This document shows positions 6,342-13,763 of a stretch of DNA of 18,197 nt, piece after piece. This DNA comes from DASUUI01 sp964577965 (GTDB taxonomy: Bacteria; Gemmatimonadota; Gemmatimonadetes; Gemmatimonadales; Gemmatimonadaceae). The stretch spans positions 1-18,197 of the forward strand of contig CAZOAT010000049.1 in NCBI GenBank assembly GCA_964577965.1, in the 5' to 3' direction. Made by a program: the position numbers and the translations under genes. The notes below the pieces were generated by a model. It was not told where the DNA came from, ran no database searches, and worked only from the letters and a program-made list of their open reading frames with translations. The first letter of the stretch is position 1, and every line of letters begins with the position of its first letter.

Positions 6342-7240
6342 GCGATCTCGGCAAGAAACTCGAGAATCGCGTCGCTCACGATGTCAGGAGTCTCGTCGGC
6401 GATAACGTGTCCCGCATCGCGGATCGGCACGACGCGAACCATGGGCAATCGCCGGGCATCCTGCACGACGCGGGTTCGATTCACCAGCCTGTCGCGGGTT
6501 CCATAGACGAGCAGTACCGGAACACCGGCGTCGGCGAACGACACAGGGCGTTTCGATCCCCAGTCGAGGCCATGAAGCAGATCGCGCATGGCGGGCGCGA
6601 GTTCAGGGTACTGACTCGGCGCCCAGTACTCGTCCACGTCACGGTCCGTCGGTGCGCCGTGTTTCCCATACGACATCCGCAGCAGGCGGCTCACCACCCA
6701 CCGCCACACCACGTGCGGATAGAGCGGCCGCAGCCATCCAACGGAGAGCAGGCGAGCGAGACGCCAGGCGGGAAGCCCGTGTGTGCCGACAGGAGACAGA
6801 AGGACGACCGCGGTCACTCGTCCGGGCAACTCCCCGGCCGTGCGCGCGGCGAGTGCCGCCCCCATCGAGTGCCCTCCCAGAACGAATCCGGACAACTCCA
6901 GAGCATCGATTATCTCAACGACGTGGTCCAGCATCGCGTCGGTGGAGTACTCGCGAACGCCGGCCGGCTTGTCCGACAGGCCATGGCCCTTGAGTTCCAC
7001 CGCGATCCCGCGGTATCCGGCCTCGCATAACCTGGGGAGGACCTCACGGAACATGTACACCGGGCACCCCCAGCCGGGGAGCAGCAGGATTGGCGTGCCC
7101 CGGATCGGTCCGCACTCGACAACGCGAACGTTCAGGAGAGAGGGCAAACGCAACCGTTTCACGCGGAAGCGCTCATCGCCCGCCGGGAACATCTTATCCG
7201 CAGGCAGCCGGCCGCGGAGAAGGCGTCGCTCGCCGCTCAT
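6338..7240 (-). CDS. Alpha/beta hydrolase with intact catalytic triad
   Basis: A 300-residue alpha/beta-hydrolase-fold enzyme, probably a cytoplasmic esterase or related hydrolase. The oxyanion-hole region LLLPGWGCP is near residue 53 and the nucleophile elbow GHSMG puts Ser125 in place. The acid is Asp250 in YGTRDRLV and the base is His278 in AGHVI. The cap between about residues 155 and 225 is Trp/Leu/Arg-rich, suggesting a hydrophobic substrate. The substrate cannot be read from sequence. ATG 7240 is 13 nt after the stop of the upstream toroid-like gene, so the two are probably co-transcribed. An internal ATG at residue 17, preceded by GGAT, is an alternative start that would still keep the whole fold. 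It converges on the GNAT gene with overlapping stop codons. Confidence 0.85.
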   Translation of the reverse strand: MSGERRLLRGRLPADKMFPAGDERFRVKRLRLPSLLNVRVVECGPIRGTPILLLPGWGCPVYMFREVLPRLCEAGYRGIAVELKGHGLSDKPAGVREYSTDAMLDHVVEIIDALELSGFVLGGHSMGAALAARTAGELPGRVTAVVLLSPVGTHGLPAWRLARLLSVGWLRPLYPHVVWRWVVSRLLRMSYGKHGAPTDRDVDEYWAPSQYPELAPAMRDLLHGLDWGSKRPVSFADAGVPVLLVYGTRDRLVNRTRVVQDARRLPMVRVVPIRDAGHVIADETPDIVSDAILEFLAEIA

Positions 7241-7253
7241 GCGCGGCGAGCGT

Positions 7254-8309
7254 TCAGGTGATCTCTATCTCCCGGCCGCTGAGGCGGGCTATGAGACCGA
7301 TGCGGAACGTGACGTCCGCCCAGCGCGAATCGCCGCTGGCCGAATCGGCGAGGGGGAAAAGCGGCCAGACAAATGGGCTCTTGCTTTGCGGCATCTCCAT
7401 TCCCTTGTGCGGATGCCACACTCCTTCTCCATTGCGATCTTCGATGAACCGCTCGAAAAGTTTGGACCAATTCTCGTTCCGCTTCAGAAAATTCAGTCTC
7501 GCCATCGTCTCCAGCCACATCAGCGCGAAGGGCACATCCGCGTCCACGGCGTTCCGGTGCGGAAGACGGTCGCCCAGCACCAGCTGAGGCTGCGGCACGA
7601 TGCGCTTGCCGCAAACCTGCGCTGATTCCTGCCGCGGCAGCGGGTGCGTCAGGTAATCGTATAACCGGTTCACAGTCACGTAATGCTCGTGCCGAAGCAA
7701 CGGCATGTACGCAAGCATTCGAAGACTGTGGAAGGATGGCGGATAGGCTTCCGCGGCCAGCACCTGCCTGTTGCCCACGCGGATCCATGGTTTTTCGGCC
7801 AGTGGTGATGCGAGATAGGTCTCCAGCCGGTCTATGATCCGCCGCGCCGCGCCAAGCAGGCGCGGATCACCCTCGAATCCAGCCTGAGCAAGCGTGGCGG
7901 CTGCCGCCTCGCGCAGAATCGTGCGACCGCGACGAATGAACTCCTCGTCCGGGTTCCGCACACCGAGTTCGTGCAGCAGCGAGGGATCGTCGTCCTCCGC
8001 AAGGAGTCGGAACAGCAGTCTCCTCGCGTGCAGCATCGGCGGTGTATCTGCAGCAAAACCGTATTCGAGCAACCGTTGCACGGCGGGTATCGTACCCACT
8101 CCCTTGAAGCTCTCTGCACGTCCAGCCGGCACGGACAACATGCGTTCGTTCCAGCGGCCATCCGGTTGCTGCGTAACGGCGAGCAGGAGTGCGCCACGGG
8201 AAGCCAATGGAAGGCCCGACGTGAGATTTTCTGCTGTCGGGTCGCGCATCACGTCAGCGAATGCCCTATAGTGAAGCGCTGGAGCATCCTGCTCGAGGAG
8301 CCAGCCCAT
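7254..8309 (-). CDS. Squalene-cyclase/prenyltransferase-toroid-like protein of unknown function
   Basis: An unrecognised protein of 351 residues from ATG 8309. It opens with GWLLEQDAPALHYRAFADVM and continues with LLAVTQQPDGRWNERM, a stretch VGTIPAVQRLLEYGF, then repeated helices. Such openings (xWLLExDxPAxxxRxxxD) and xxQxxDGxWN motifs occur in alpha/alpha-toroid proteins related to squalene-hopene cyclase and prenyltransferase beta subunits. The DxDD cyclase signature is not visible, so catalysis is not claimed. The frame is open upstream to GTG 8522. That extension is Pro-rich and a promoter-like sequence overlaps it, so I prefer 8309; TTG 8378 is another option. It is the first gene of a pair with the alpha/beta hydrolase (13-nt gap) and lies divergent to a nucleophile-less hydrolase. 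Confidence 0.65.
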   Translation of the reverse strand: MGWLLEQDAPALHYRAFADVMRDPTAENLTSGLPLASRGALLLAVTQQPDGRWNERMLSVPAGRAESFKGVGTIPAVQRLLEYGFAADTPPMLHARRLLFRLLAEDDDPSLLHELGVRNPDEEFIRRGRTILREAAAATLAQAGFEGDPRLLGAARRIIDRLETYLASPLAEKPWIRVGNRQVLAAEAYPPSFHSLRMLAYMPLLRHEHYVTVNRLYDYLTHPLPRQESAQVCGKRIVPQPQLVLGDRLPHRNAVDADVPFALMWLETMARLNFLKRNENWSKLFERFIEDRNGEGVWHPHKGMEMPQSKSPFVWPLFPLADSASGDSRWADVTFRIGLIARLSGREIEIT

Positions 8310-8511
8310 GGGGAACGTGACCGCGGGTGGGGTAAGCTGCTCCTCCGACGGCGGTGCCACGAGGAGCGGTTCGGTCAAGATAGGCGCAGGCGGTTGAGGT
8401 TCGTTGATAACGGGACCCCCGCGCTGGATAGCGGGCCCGGACGGTCTGCTGGAGGCGCGGTAAGAATAGCAGCTTTCACACTGACCGCTAGAGACGGAGG
8501 CAACTCCTTGC

Positions 8512-8538
8512 AGTATAAGCACTTAAGAAGTCGGGCAA
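8512..8538 (-). promoter_or_regulatory. Putative promoter for the toroid-like gene and hydrolase
   Basis: On the minus strand TTGCCC (8538-8533) and TATACT (8517-8512) are separated by 15 nt. This is a short spacer with a good -10 hexamer, pointing left towards the toroid-like gene. It predicts a transcript starting near 8505 and a roughly 195-nt leader before ATG 8309. It also argues against GTG 8522 as the start. The divergent gene at 8592 probably uses the same A/T-rich island. Confidence 0.4.
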
Positions 8539-8591
8539 GAGCCGCCCGCCCGATTCGCGCGGGTGAATCCCCCCGGCACCGCCACTGACTG

Positions 8592-9395
8592 ATGAGAGGT
8601 GAGTTCGTCGATGTAGGCGGAACGCGCCTTTACTACTATGCGGCTGGCACCCGCGGATCAGGGGCGCCCGTTCTGCTGATTCACGGGTTTGCGACCTCCG
8701 GGCACCTGTGGCGGCAGGTCGTTCCATCGATTCCGGCCGGACATCGCGTGATCGCGGTTGACCTTGCTGGCCACGGCCGGAGCGAGGCGGACTATTCCAG
8801 CGCCTACGGACCTGACGCACATGCGGCGCTGCTCGTGCGTCTGCTGAAGGAGCTCAGCAGCGGTCCGGTGCACATAGCCGCGCACGGTTTCGGTTGCGAG
8901 ATCGCACTGGCCCTGAGTTCGGACCCGTCACAAGTGATTTCCGCGCTGCTCGTTTCACCGGCGGGACTCGATCAGCGCTCACCCGCCGTCCCCGCTCCGC
9001 GCTCAACCACGGCGCTCGCGCTCCGGCTTCCCTGGGCAACGCCAGGTACCGGGCTTCTGAAGCGCCACCTCGCACGCGGCTACGCCAGCTCCGCAACCGC
9101 AGCTCACTCGCTCCCTCGCCATCTGCAGTGGTTCAGGGACCGGTCCCGTCGTACCGCGCTTGTCGCTCAACTGGACGCCCTCTCAAGCCAGAAGGCTGCC
9201 GCTGCCGCTGTGCAGTACCCGTTCGAGATCGTGGTCGGTGGCGGGGATCCCTTCGTGAGTCCGCGGCGCGTCAGCGCGCGTTTTCTCGCACCGAGTCGCG
9301 GCACGCTGACCATGCTCGGGACCGAGCGGCACTTCCTCCCCGAGGAAGCGCCGGACACGATCGCGCGGCTACTGGCCCGACTGCTGGATCACTGA
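8592..9395 (+). CDS. Alpha/beta-hydrolase-fold protein lacking the nucleophile Ser
   Basis: A 267-residue protein with a full alpha/beta-hydrolase layout: oxyanion region LLIHGFATSGHLWRQV, VDLAGHGRS, the elbow region AAHGFGCEIAL, acid Asp219 in GGGDPFV, and His247 in ERHFLP. At the elbow the family has G/A-H-S-x-G-G, but here the Ser position is Gly99 (codon GGT), so a canonical nucleophile is absent while Asp and His remain. It may be a non-catalytic binding protein, use different chemistry as cofactor-free dioxygenase or lyase relatives do, or be a recently decayed gene one base from AGT Ser. The reading frame is otherwise intact. ATG 8592 has no clear ribosome binding site. The last 27 nt overlap tail-to-tail with the DUF4015-type gene on the other strand. 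Confidence 0.8.
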   Translation: MRGEFVDVGGTRLYYYAAGTRGSGAPVLLIHGFATSGHLWRQVVPSIPAGHRVIAVDLAGHGRSEADYSSAYGPDAHAALLVRLLKELSSGPVHIAAHGFGCEIALALSSDPSQVISALLVSPAGLDQRSPAVPAPRSTTALALRLPWATPGTGLLKRHLARGYASSATAAHSLPRHLQWFRDRSRRTALVAQLDALSSQKAAAAAVQYPFEIVVGGGDPFVSPRRVSARFLAPSRGTLTMLGTERHFLPEEAPDTIARLLARLLDH

Positions 9396-10673
9396 CGCAG
9401 CACTGTCCGGTACAGGCGGTGCGCGACGCACGCTGTCCGCCCGAAGGCTGTCAACCCGGGCGCGCCTGGCCGAGTCCTCAACGACGCGGCGCTTCGCTTC
9501 GAGCAAGGCGGCCTTCGGCTTCAGGGCGCCGAGCGTGTATCTGCTCCCGGGGTTCCACAGGATCCAATCCGGGTAGCCGTTTGCGTACCCAGCTTCGATC
9601 TGCGCTCTCACCTCTTCCACCCCATATCGCGGCGGGCCCATCGTGAAGTCCTGGTACCAGGGGATGATCCGGCCTGCATTGCGGATAGGCGCAGTGCGGC
9701 GCGTGACGTCCTGCATGGCGCGATCGATCGTCGCGTACGGTCGTGCGTTCGGATTCCCGATACCGTAGGTACCCGGTGCAAAGTGCGACGGATAGTTCAT
9801 GGGCAGGATCGCGTCGGCCTGGTCCACGAACAGCTCCCACTTCTGACCGATCCCCATGTCGGTCGTGTCGGTGGCGGTGAGCCCGAAGACATCGATCGTC
9901 ATTCGTATTTCCTTCTTCCGCAGCAGCTCGCGGGTGTATCCGAGCTGCTCGCGAATCAGCTCCGCACGCGTCCTTCCCTGGGCAAGGGGAAAAACGCTCT
10001 CGCGAACGAAGTTCCTCTCGTCCGGGAATCTCACGTAGTCGAGCTGTACCTCGCTGAATCCGAGATCGTACGCCTCCTCGGCGAGGTCGGCTGCGTACTT
10101 CCAGACCTCGCGCTGGTGAGGGTCGAGCCACGGCAGCCCGCTCTTGTCGAGCCATGGCTGGAGGTCGGCTCTCCGCTTGATTGCCCACTCGAGGCGGGCG
10201 CTCGCGAGGAGCGGATCCTTCACGACTACTATCCGGGCGATCGGGTAGATATCGTGCGCGCGCATCGTGTCGAGGAGGGCGCGGACGCGGGTGAGCGACA
10301 TCGGATTGATGGTGTCTGCGCCGATCTCCCGTGCCAGCGGCACACGGGATCGGTACAGGACGAGCCCGCGGTCGTCCTTCACGTCGATCACGAGCGAGTT
10401 GATCTCCGTCGTCTTCGCCACGTCGATGAGGGCATTGATGCGCCGCCCGACGGCCGCCCAGCGATTCACATACAGACCGCGAACCACGCTGGGGGTCGGG
10501 ACGCGCTCGATGCGCTCGATCGCAGGTTCATCCGTGAATGCGGCCTGGCTGTCTGCCGTCAGCGTCGCCGCCTGTGCCGGAGTAATGGCGCCCTGCTCGG
10601 CCGAGGGCTCGGTGCCTGCGCACGCGGAGCTGGCGAACGCCAGCAGGCCACAGATCGTGCTAATCCGCACCAT
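9369..10673 (-). CDS. DUF4015-type putative glycoside hydrolase, lipoprotein or secreted
   Basis: A 434-residue exported protein with a putative glycosyl hydrolase domain (DUF4015, a TIM-barrel-like family of undefined substrate). The domain starts at VRGLYVNRWAAVGRRIN. It continues with the characteristic TEINSLVIDVKDDRGLVLY, IARIVVVKDPLLA, EVQLDYVRFPDE, MTIDVFGLTA, ILPMNYPSHFA and IIPWYQDF segments, which carry several acidic residues at strand ends. ATG 10673 is preferred over the longer frame because it gives an export signal, MVRISTICGLLAFASSAC, with a weak lipobox ending at Cys18; cleavage at ACA instead would give a secreted form. The C-terminal 40 residues are charged then Pro/Ser-rich. 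The start overlaps the preceding gene's stop by 14 nt with no good ribosome site, indicating translational coupling in the kinase operon. It may act on cell-envelope polysaccharide; that is inference. Confidence 0.8.
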   Translation of the reverse strand: MVRISTICGLLAFASSACAGTEPSAEQGAITPAQAATLTADSQAAFTDEPAIERIERVPTPSVVRGLYVNRWAAVGRRINALIDVAKTTEINSLVIDVKDDRGLVLYRSRVPLAREIGADTINPMSLTRVRALLDTMRAHDIYPIARIVVVKDPLLASARLEWAIKRRADLQPWLDKSGLPWLDPHQREVWKYAADLAEEAYDLGFSEVQLDYVRFPDERNFVRESVFPLAQGRTRAELIREQLGYTRELLRKKEIRMTIDVFGLTATDTTDMGIGQKWELFVDQADAILPMNYPSHFAPGTYGIGNPNARPYATIDRAMQDVTRRTAPIRNAGRIIPWYQDFTMGPPRYGVEEVRAQIEAGYANGYPDWILWNPGSRYTLGALKPKAALLEAKRRVVEDSARRARVDSLRADSVRRAPPVPDSAASVIQQSGQ

Positions 10674-11499
10674 GTCCGTCGCGACCGATCGAGCGCACTT
10701 CGGATGCCGCGTCCAGGACGTGTCCGATCTCACGCGCGAGCGCATGCGCTTCCTGCGTGGCAGACGTGACATTCTCGAGCGCGGACTGCACCCCCGCGGA
10801 TCTTAGCTTCACCAGCTGCAACCTGAGATTCTCCAGGGAAAGTGACGCGCTCTCGAGCTGCGCCCGAATGACCGTTCTGCGCTCAAGCAGGTCGTTGAGC
10901 GAGTCACGCTGTCGCTTCAGAAGCACGACGGTGCGCGAGTCCCTGCCCTGCTGTTCTGCCTGAGCGATGCGCGCGTCGAGCGCTACGGCGGCGCCCGGAG
11001 CAACTGCGGCGTCCAGACGGGAGATCGTAACCGAGAGCAGGCGTATTCGTTCCACCAGGCGCTCCACTGTCGGCATGACGTCAGGAATCAGCTGCCTGTC
11101 GGCCGGAGAGAGGGAGGAGACGAGCTCAGCCAGCTCCATTCGGGTGCGCTCCGCGTGAACGGCTGCTCTCGGAAGGACTTCCCCCGGCAGGACCCCCCTC
11201 ACGGGCGCTGGCTGGGACGGCCGTTTCCGCTCGCGACCGAAGATCTCCGCAGTCCGCACACCATCGGCCCACAGCCCCCCGAGCCGGTGGGCGAGCGAGA
11301 TGCTGAACCCTATCGCAGGAAAAACGACCCAGGGAAAGAACGGAGTGGTAGCGACATTGACGGCGCCAAGGACTGTCAGCACGGCCGCGCTTCCGCCAAG
11401 CCTGCGACGGAAGTCAGCAACCCTCTCGTCCACGCTCCCGCGAGTGCCCGCGCCGCCGCCAGCGCGGGCACTCGCGCTGCGTGCTGGTGTGTGCGCCAT
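10660..11499 (-). CDS. Kinase-less 2TM/coiled-coil membrane protein, paralogue of the kinase C-terminal half
   Basis: A 279-residue inner-membrane protein of unknown function. After a disordered Ala/Gly/Arg start, residues about 28-72 form a 2TM module (VADFRRRLGG, two hydrophobic helices with a short FFPW turn, then SLAHRLGGLW). Residues about 125-270 are largely helical with heptad-like Leu/Ile spacing. The segment LVSSLSPADRQLIPDVMPTVERLVERI aligns with LLNQLSEEDREMLRDVGPSADALYERI in the upstream kinase, and the order 2TM then coiled coil is the same in both. It is therefore a duplicate of the kinase without the catalytic domain. The AAGGCGG just before ATG 11499, 11 nt after the kinase stop, decides the start over the longer frame. 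It may be a partner, competitor or substrate of the kinase; this is inferred from homology and operon position. Confidence 0.8.
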   Translation of the reverse strand: MAHTPARSASARAGGGAGTRGSVDERVADFRRRLGGSAAVLTVLGAVNVATTPFFPWVVFPAIGFSISLAHRLGGLWADGVRTAEIFGRERKRPSQPAPVRGVLPGEVLPRAAVHAERTRMELAELVSSLSPADRQLIPDVMPTVERLVERIRLLSVTISRLDAAVAPGAAVALDARIAQAEQQGRDSRTVVLLKRQRDSLNDLLERRTVIRAQLESASLSLENLRLQLVKLRSAGVQSALENVTSATQEAHALAREIGHVLDAASEVRSIGRDGHGAD

Positions 11500-11510
11500 G
11501 GGTGCCGCCT

Positions 11511-13445
11511 TCAGCGTGCCGCGACGCCCGCACGCGCGGATTCGTCTACGGCCTGGACGAAGCTGTCCACGTCGCGTGCAAGCTGCATCGCCTGTTCGGC
11601 GACGAGCGTTACCTGCTGATAGCTCTGGGTCCCGCTGTGCAGTCGCAGCACGTCGAGCCGGACGTTCTGCAGGGCGATTCTGCAACTCTCGAGTTTCGCC
11701 CTGGAATCGTCCCGGCGCGCGCGGAGGTCCACGAGCCCTCGGCGGCGCCGACGCAGCCCCGCAAGGCGCCGGACACGCTGTTCACTTGCCGCGTGATCGA
11801 GTGGATTGGCCGCGGCCTCCAGGGTCGCGATCTCCCGGTCGGTCTCGGTGAGTTGCGAGTTCACATCGTGCCTGTCGAGGGTGGCGACGGTGCGCGACAG
11901 CGCCTGGATGCGTTCGTACAGAGCGTCGGCCGACGGGCCGACGTCCCGCAGCATCTCACGGTCCTCTTCCGACAGCTGATTCAGCAACCGGTACACTTCG
12001 TCGCGATCGGCGCGCGCGCGCGCTACTTCCGGCGTCATCGCCGCGGTTTCGGCGCGGGATGCCGGGGTGCGGCTCGTTGCCGCGCCCGGAGACAGCGTGC
12101 CCCGTGCGCCCGCGCCAAGCCGTCGCTGCTGCCGGACGCGCTCACGCACCTCTGCGCGCTTCTTCTCATCGAAGATCGCCCGCGCCTCGTCGATCTTCTC
12201 CGCGGCGACGTCGGCGAACAACCGATCGCGCGGCTGCCTGAATACGTCGCGCCAGTCGTACCCTGCCGCCCACAACTTCGAGTACTGCACTGCCTTCACG
12301 ACGGTCCAGATCGCGAAAATGGGACCTCCGATGTCGAACCCGGCAAAGAGATCCAGCGGCAGCAGCACTGCATTCACGGCTATATACGGCGCAAGCGACC
12401 GCCTGAACTTCCGCACCGGTCCCGCGTCCCAGCGCACGACATCGTCCGGCGTGGGGGCTGAAACGCCGCGATCATAGTCCGGAGGCGCGGGTGCGGTCAT
12501 CGGGTACTTCGCCGGTGCGTGGGTACCCGGCGGAGTCCCCCCGGGGATCGCCCAGTCGGCAGTACTGCGTGGGATCTCTCCGCTCTGCAGACCAAGTACG
12601 AGTGCGGAGGCGCTCGGCAGGCGATCGTCGGGTCGCTTCTCCAGGCACAGCATCACCGCGCGGGCAAGATCGTCCGGCAGATTCGGGCACCGCTCCGTGA
12701 TAGGCTGCGGGATCTCGGAGAGATGCTTCACCAGCATGGCAGGCGTGTTCGGCGCCTGAAACGGGAGCTCCCCGCTGAGCATCTGGTAACCAACGACACC
12801 AAGCGAGTACAGGTCGCTTCGTCCGTCTATCTCACGGTCGCCGGCTGCCTGTTCCGGAGACATGTAAGCGGGAGTCCCGAGCGCCATTCCAGTGGCCGTC
12901 AGCCGCGATCCCGCGGTCTCGGTCACCGCCCGCGCGATACCGAAGTCCGTCACCATGACTCTGCCGCTCTCTGAGTCGATGAGTATGTTGTCCGGCTTGA
13001 TATCGCGATGCACGACCTTGCGGGCGTGGGCGTAGGCGAGCGCGTCGGCGACGTCACGGATGATCCTGCGGGCTTCTTCCGGATCCATCGGACCGTGATC
13101 GTGCAGGATCTTGGCGAGGTTGTCGCCCTGCACGTAGGCCATGATGAAATACACGATCTTCTCGTCCTCTCCGACGCTGAAGATCGGTACGATGTTCGGA
13201 TGCCCGAGCTGGGCAGCTGTTTCCGCCTCGCGCAGGAAACGCGACCTGATGTCCGACCTGTAGGCGAGCTCCGGCGGGAGCAGCTTGACGGCGACGTCAC
13301 GCTTGAGACGGCGATCACGCGCGCGGTATACGATCCCCATCCCGCCGCGGCCGATCTCCTCCTCGAGCTCGTAGTTGGCCGCGAGCGCGCGCGACACCTG
13401 CGTGCGAAGCTCGAAATCTGAAGTTGTAGGAGTCGAGTCGGCCAA
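11511..13445 (-). CDS. Hanks-type Ser/Thr protein kinase with C-terminal 2TM and coiled-coil tail
   Basis: A 644-residue membrane-associated protein kinase. The catalytic domain spans about residues 25-285: Gly loop GRGGMG (32-37), Lys54 in VAVK, Glu73, catalytic HRDIKPDN (146-153), DFG (167-169), GTPAYMSPEQ (190-199) and DGRSDLYSLG. All key residues are present, so it should be active. A Pro-rich linker (300-340) leads to a 2TM module (about 345-395) and then a helical/coiled-coil tail (about 475-635). With two membrane passes both ends face the cytoplasm and almost nothing is exposed outside, unlike PknB kinases with PASTA ectodomains. The start is taken as TTG 13445: no ATG or GTG occurs between the putative promoter at 13547-13521 and the conserved domain, and the longer open frame (to 13700) overlaps that promoter. 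It heads an operon with its kinase-less paralogue and a DUF4015 protein. Confidence 0.9.
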   Translation of the reverse strand: MADSTPTTSDFELRTQVSRALAANYELEEEIGRGGMGIVYRARDRRLKRDVAVKLLPPELAYRSDIRSRFLREAETAAQLGHPNIVPIFSVGEDEKIVYFIMAYVQGDNLAKILHDHGPMDPEEARRIIRDVADALAYAHARKVVHRDIKPDNILIDSESGRVMVTDFGIARAVTETAGSRLTATGMALGTPAYMSPEQAAGDREIDGRSDLYSLGVVGYQMLSGELPFQAPNTPAMLVKHLSEIPQPITERCPNLPDDLARAVMLCLEKRPDDRLPSASALVLGLQSGEIPRSTADWAIPGGTPPGTHAPAKYPMTAPAPPDYDRGVSAPTPDDVVRWDAGPVRKFRRSLAPYIAVNAVLLPLDLFAGFDIGGPIFAIWTVVKAVQYSKLWAAGYDWRDVFRQPRDRLFADVAAEKIDEARAIFDEKKRAEVRERVRQQRRLGAGARGTLSPGAATSRTPASRAETAAMTPEVARARADRDEVYRLLNQLSEEDREMLRDVGPSADALYERIQALSRTVATLDRHDVNSQLTETDREIATLEAAANPLDHAASEQRVRRLAGLRRRRRGLVDLRARRDDSRAKLESCRIALQNVRLDVLRLHSGTQSYQQVTLVAEQAMQLARDVDSFVQAVDESARAGVAAR

Positions 13446-13520
13446 GTAGCTGCTGCGCGTAAGGGGGTGTGGTACCTCACCGCCCCGAAAACAGGCGGCG
13501 AAGTGCTCCGAAGTGCCTCT

Positions 13521-13547
13521 ATTGTAGCACTGGCGCCACTTCCCCAA
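13521..13547 (-). promoter_or_regulatory. Putative promoter of the kinase operon
   Basis: On the minus strand TTGGGG (13547-13542) and TACAAT (13526-13521) are separated by 15 nt, with TG two bases before the -10, an extended -10 pattern. Transcription would start near 13514, leaving a leader of about 70 nt before TTG 13445. The spacer contains TGGCGCCA (13530-13537), a self-complementary core that could bind a regulator. Confidence 0.5.
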
Positions 13548-13763
13548 CAGCGCGGCGCCGTAACGGCAGCGAATCGCGCCACTGCGGCGAGGTCCCCGAC
13601 GGCTGCACGCCCCTTTGGCGCACCCGGCAAGACCGGATCCTGCATCAGCTGGCCCAATCATATGTACGGACCGCGTGCCACTTACGAAACGGCACGACAA
13701 TCGCCAGCATCAGGGGCGGCCTCAGCGCCGCAGCGCGCGCCGCCAGGAGAATACGACAGCAGA
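13548..13763 (+). promoter_or_regulatory. Upstream region of lon
   Basis: The space between the kinase TTG (13445) and lon ATG (13764) is 318 nt. Besides the kinase promoter it holds AGGAGA at 13745-13750 (13 nt before lon, rather far for a ribosome site). An inverted repeat CGTGCC/GGCACG lies at 13674-13679 and 13691-13696 with an 11-base spacer, just downstream of an A/T-rich CATATGTA patch at 13659-13666 that may be the lon -10. I see neither a CIRCE element nor a convincing heat-shock sigma promoter. Confidence 0.3.

Noticed and set aside
8894..9646. 250-codon plus-strand frame overlapping the nucleophile-less hydrolase
   Set aside because: Another frame of the same strand with Arg/Ser-rich sequence; the hydrolase frame has the family motifs.
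13638..13670. Heat-shock sigma promoter or CIRCE/HAIR element upstream of lon
   Set aside because: A CCCAATCATAT-like stretch was considered, but no matching -35 and no CIRCE or HspR-type inverted repeat is present.
13446..13700. N-terminal 85-codon extension of the kinase
   Set aside because: It runs through a good -10/-35 pair and contains no recognisable features; the conserved sequence begins after TTG 13445.
13467..13763. N-terminal 99-codon extension of Lon
   Set aside because: Lon family N-termini begin at the LPVLPLRG region, so the extension is unlike any Lon domain; it also overlaps the kinase promoter.
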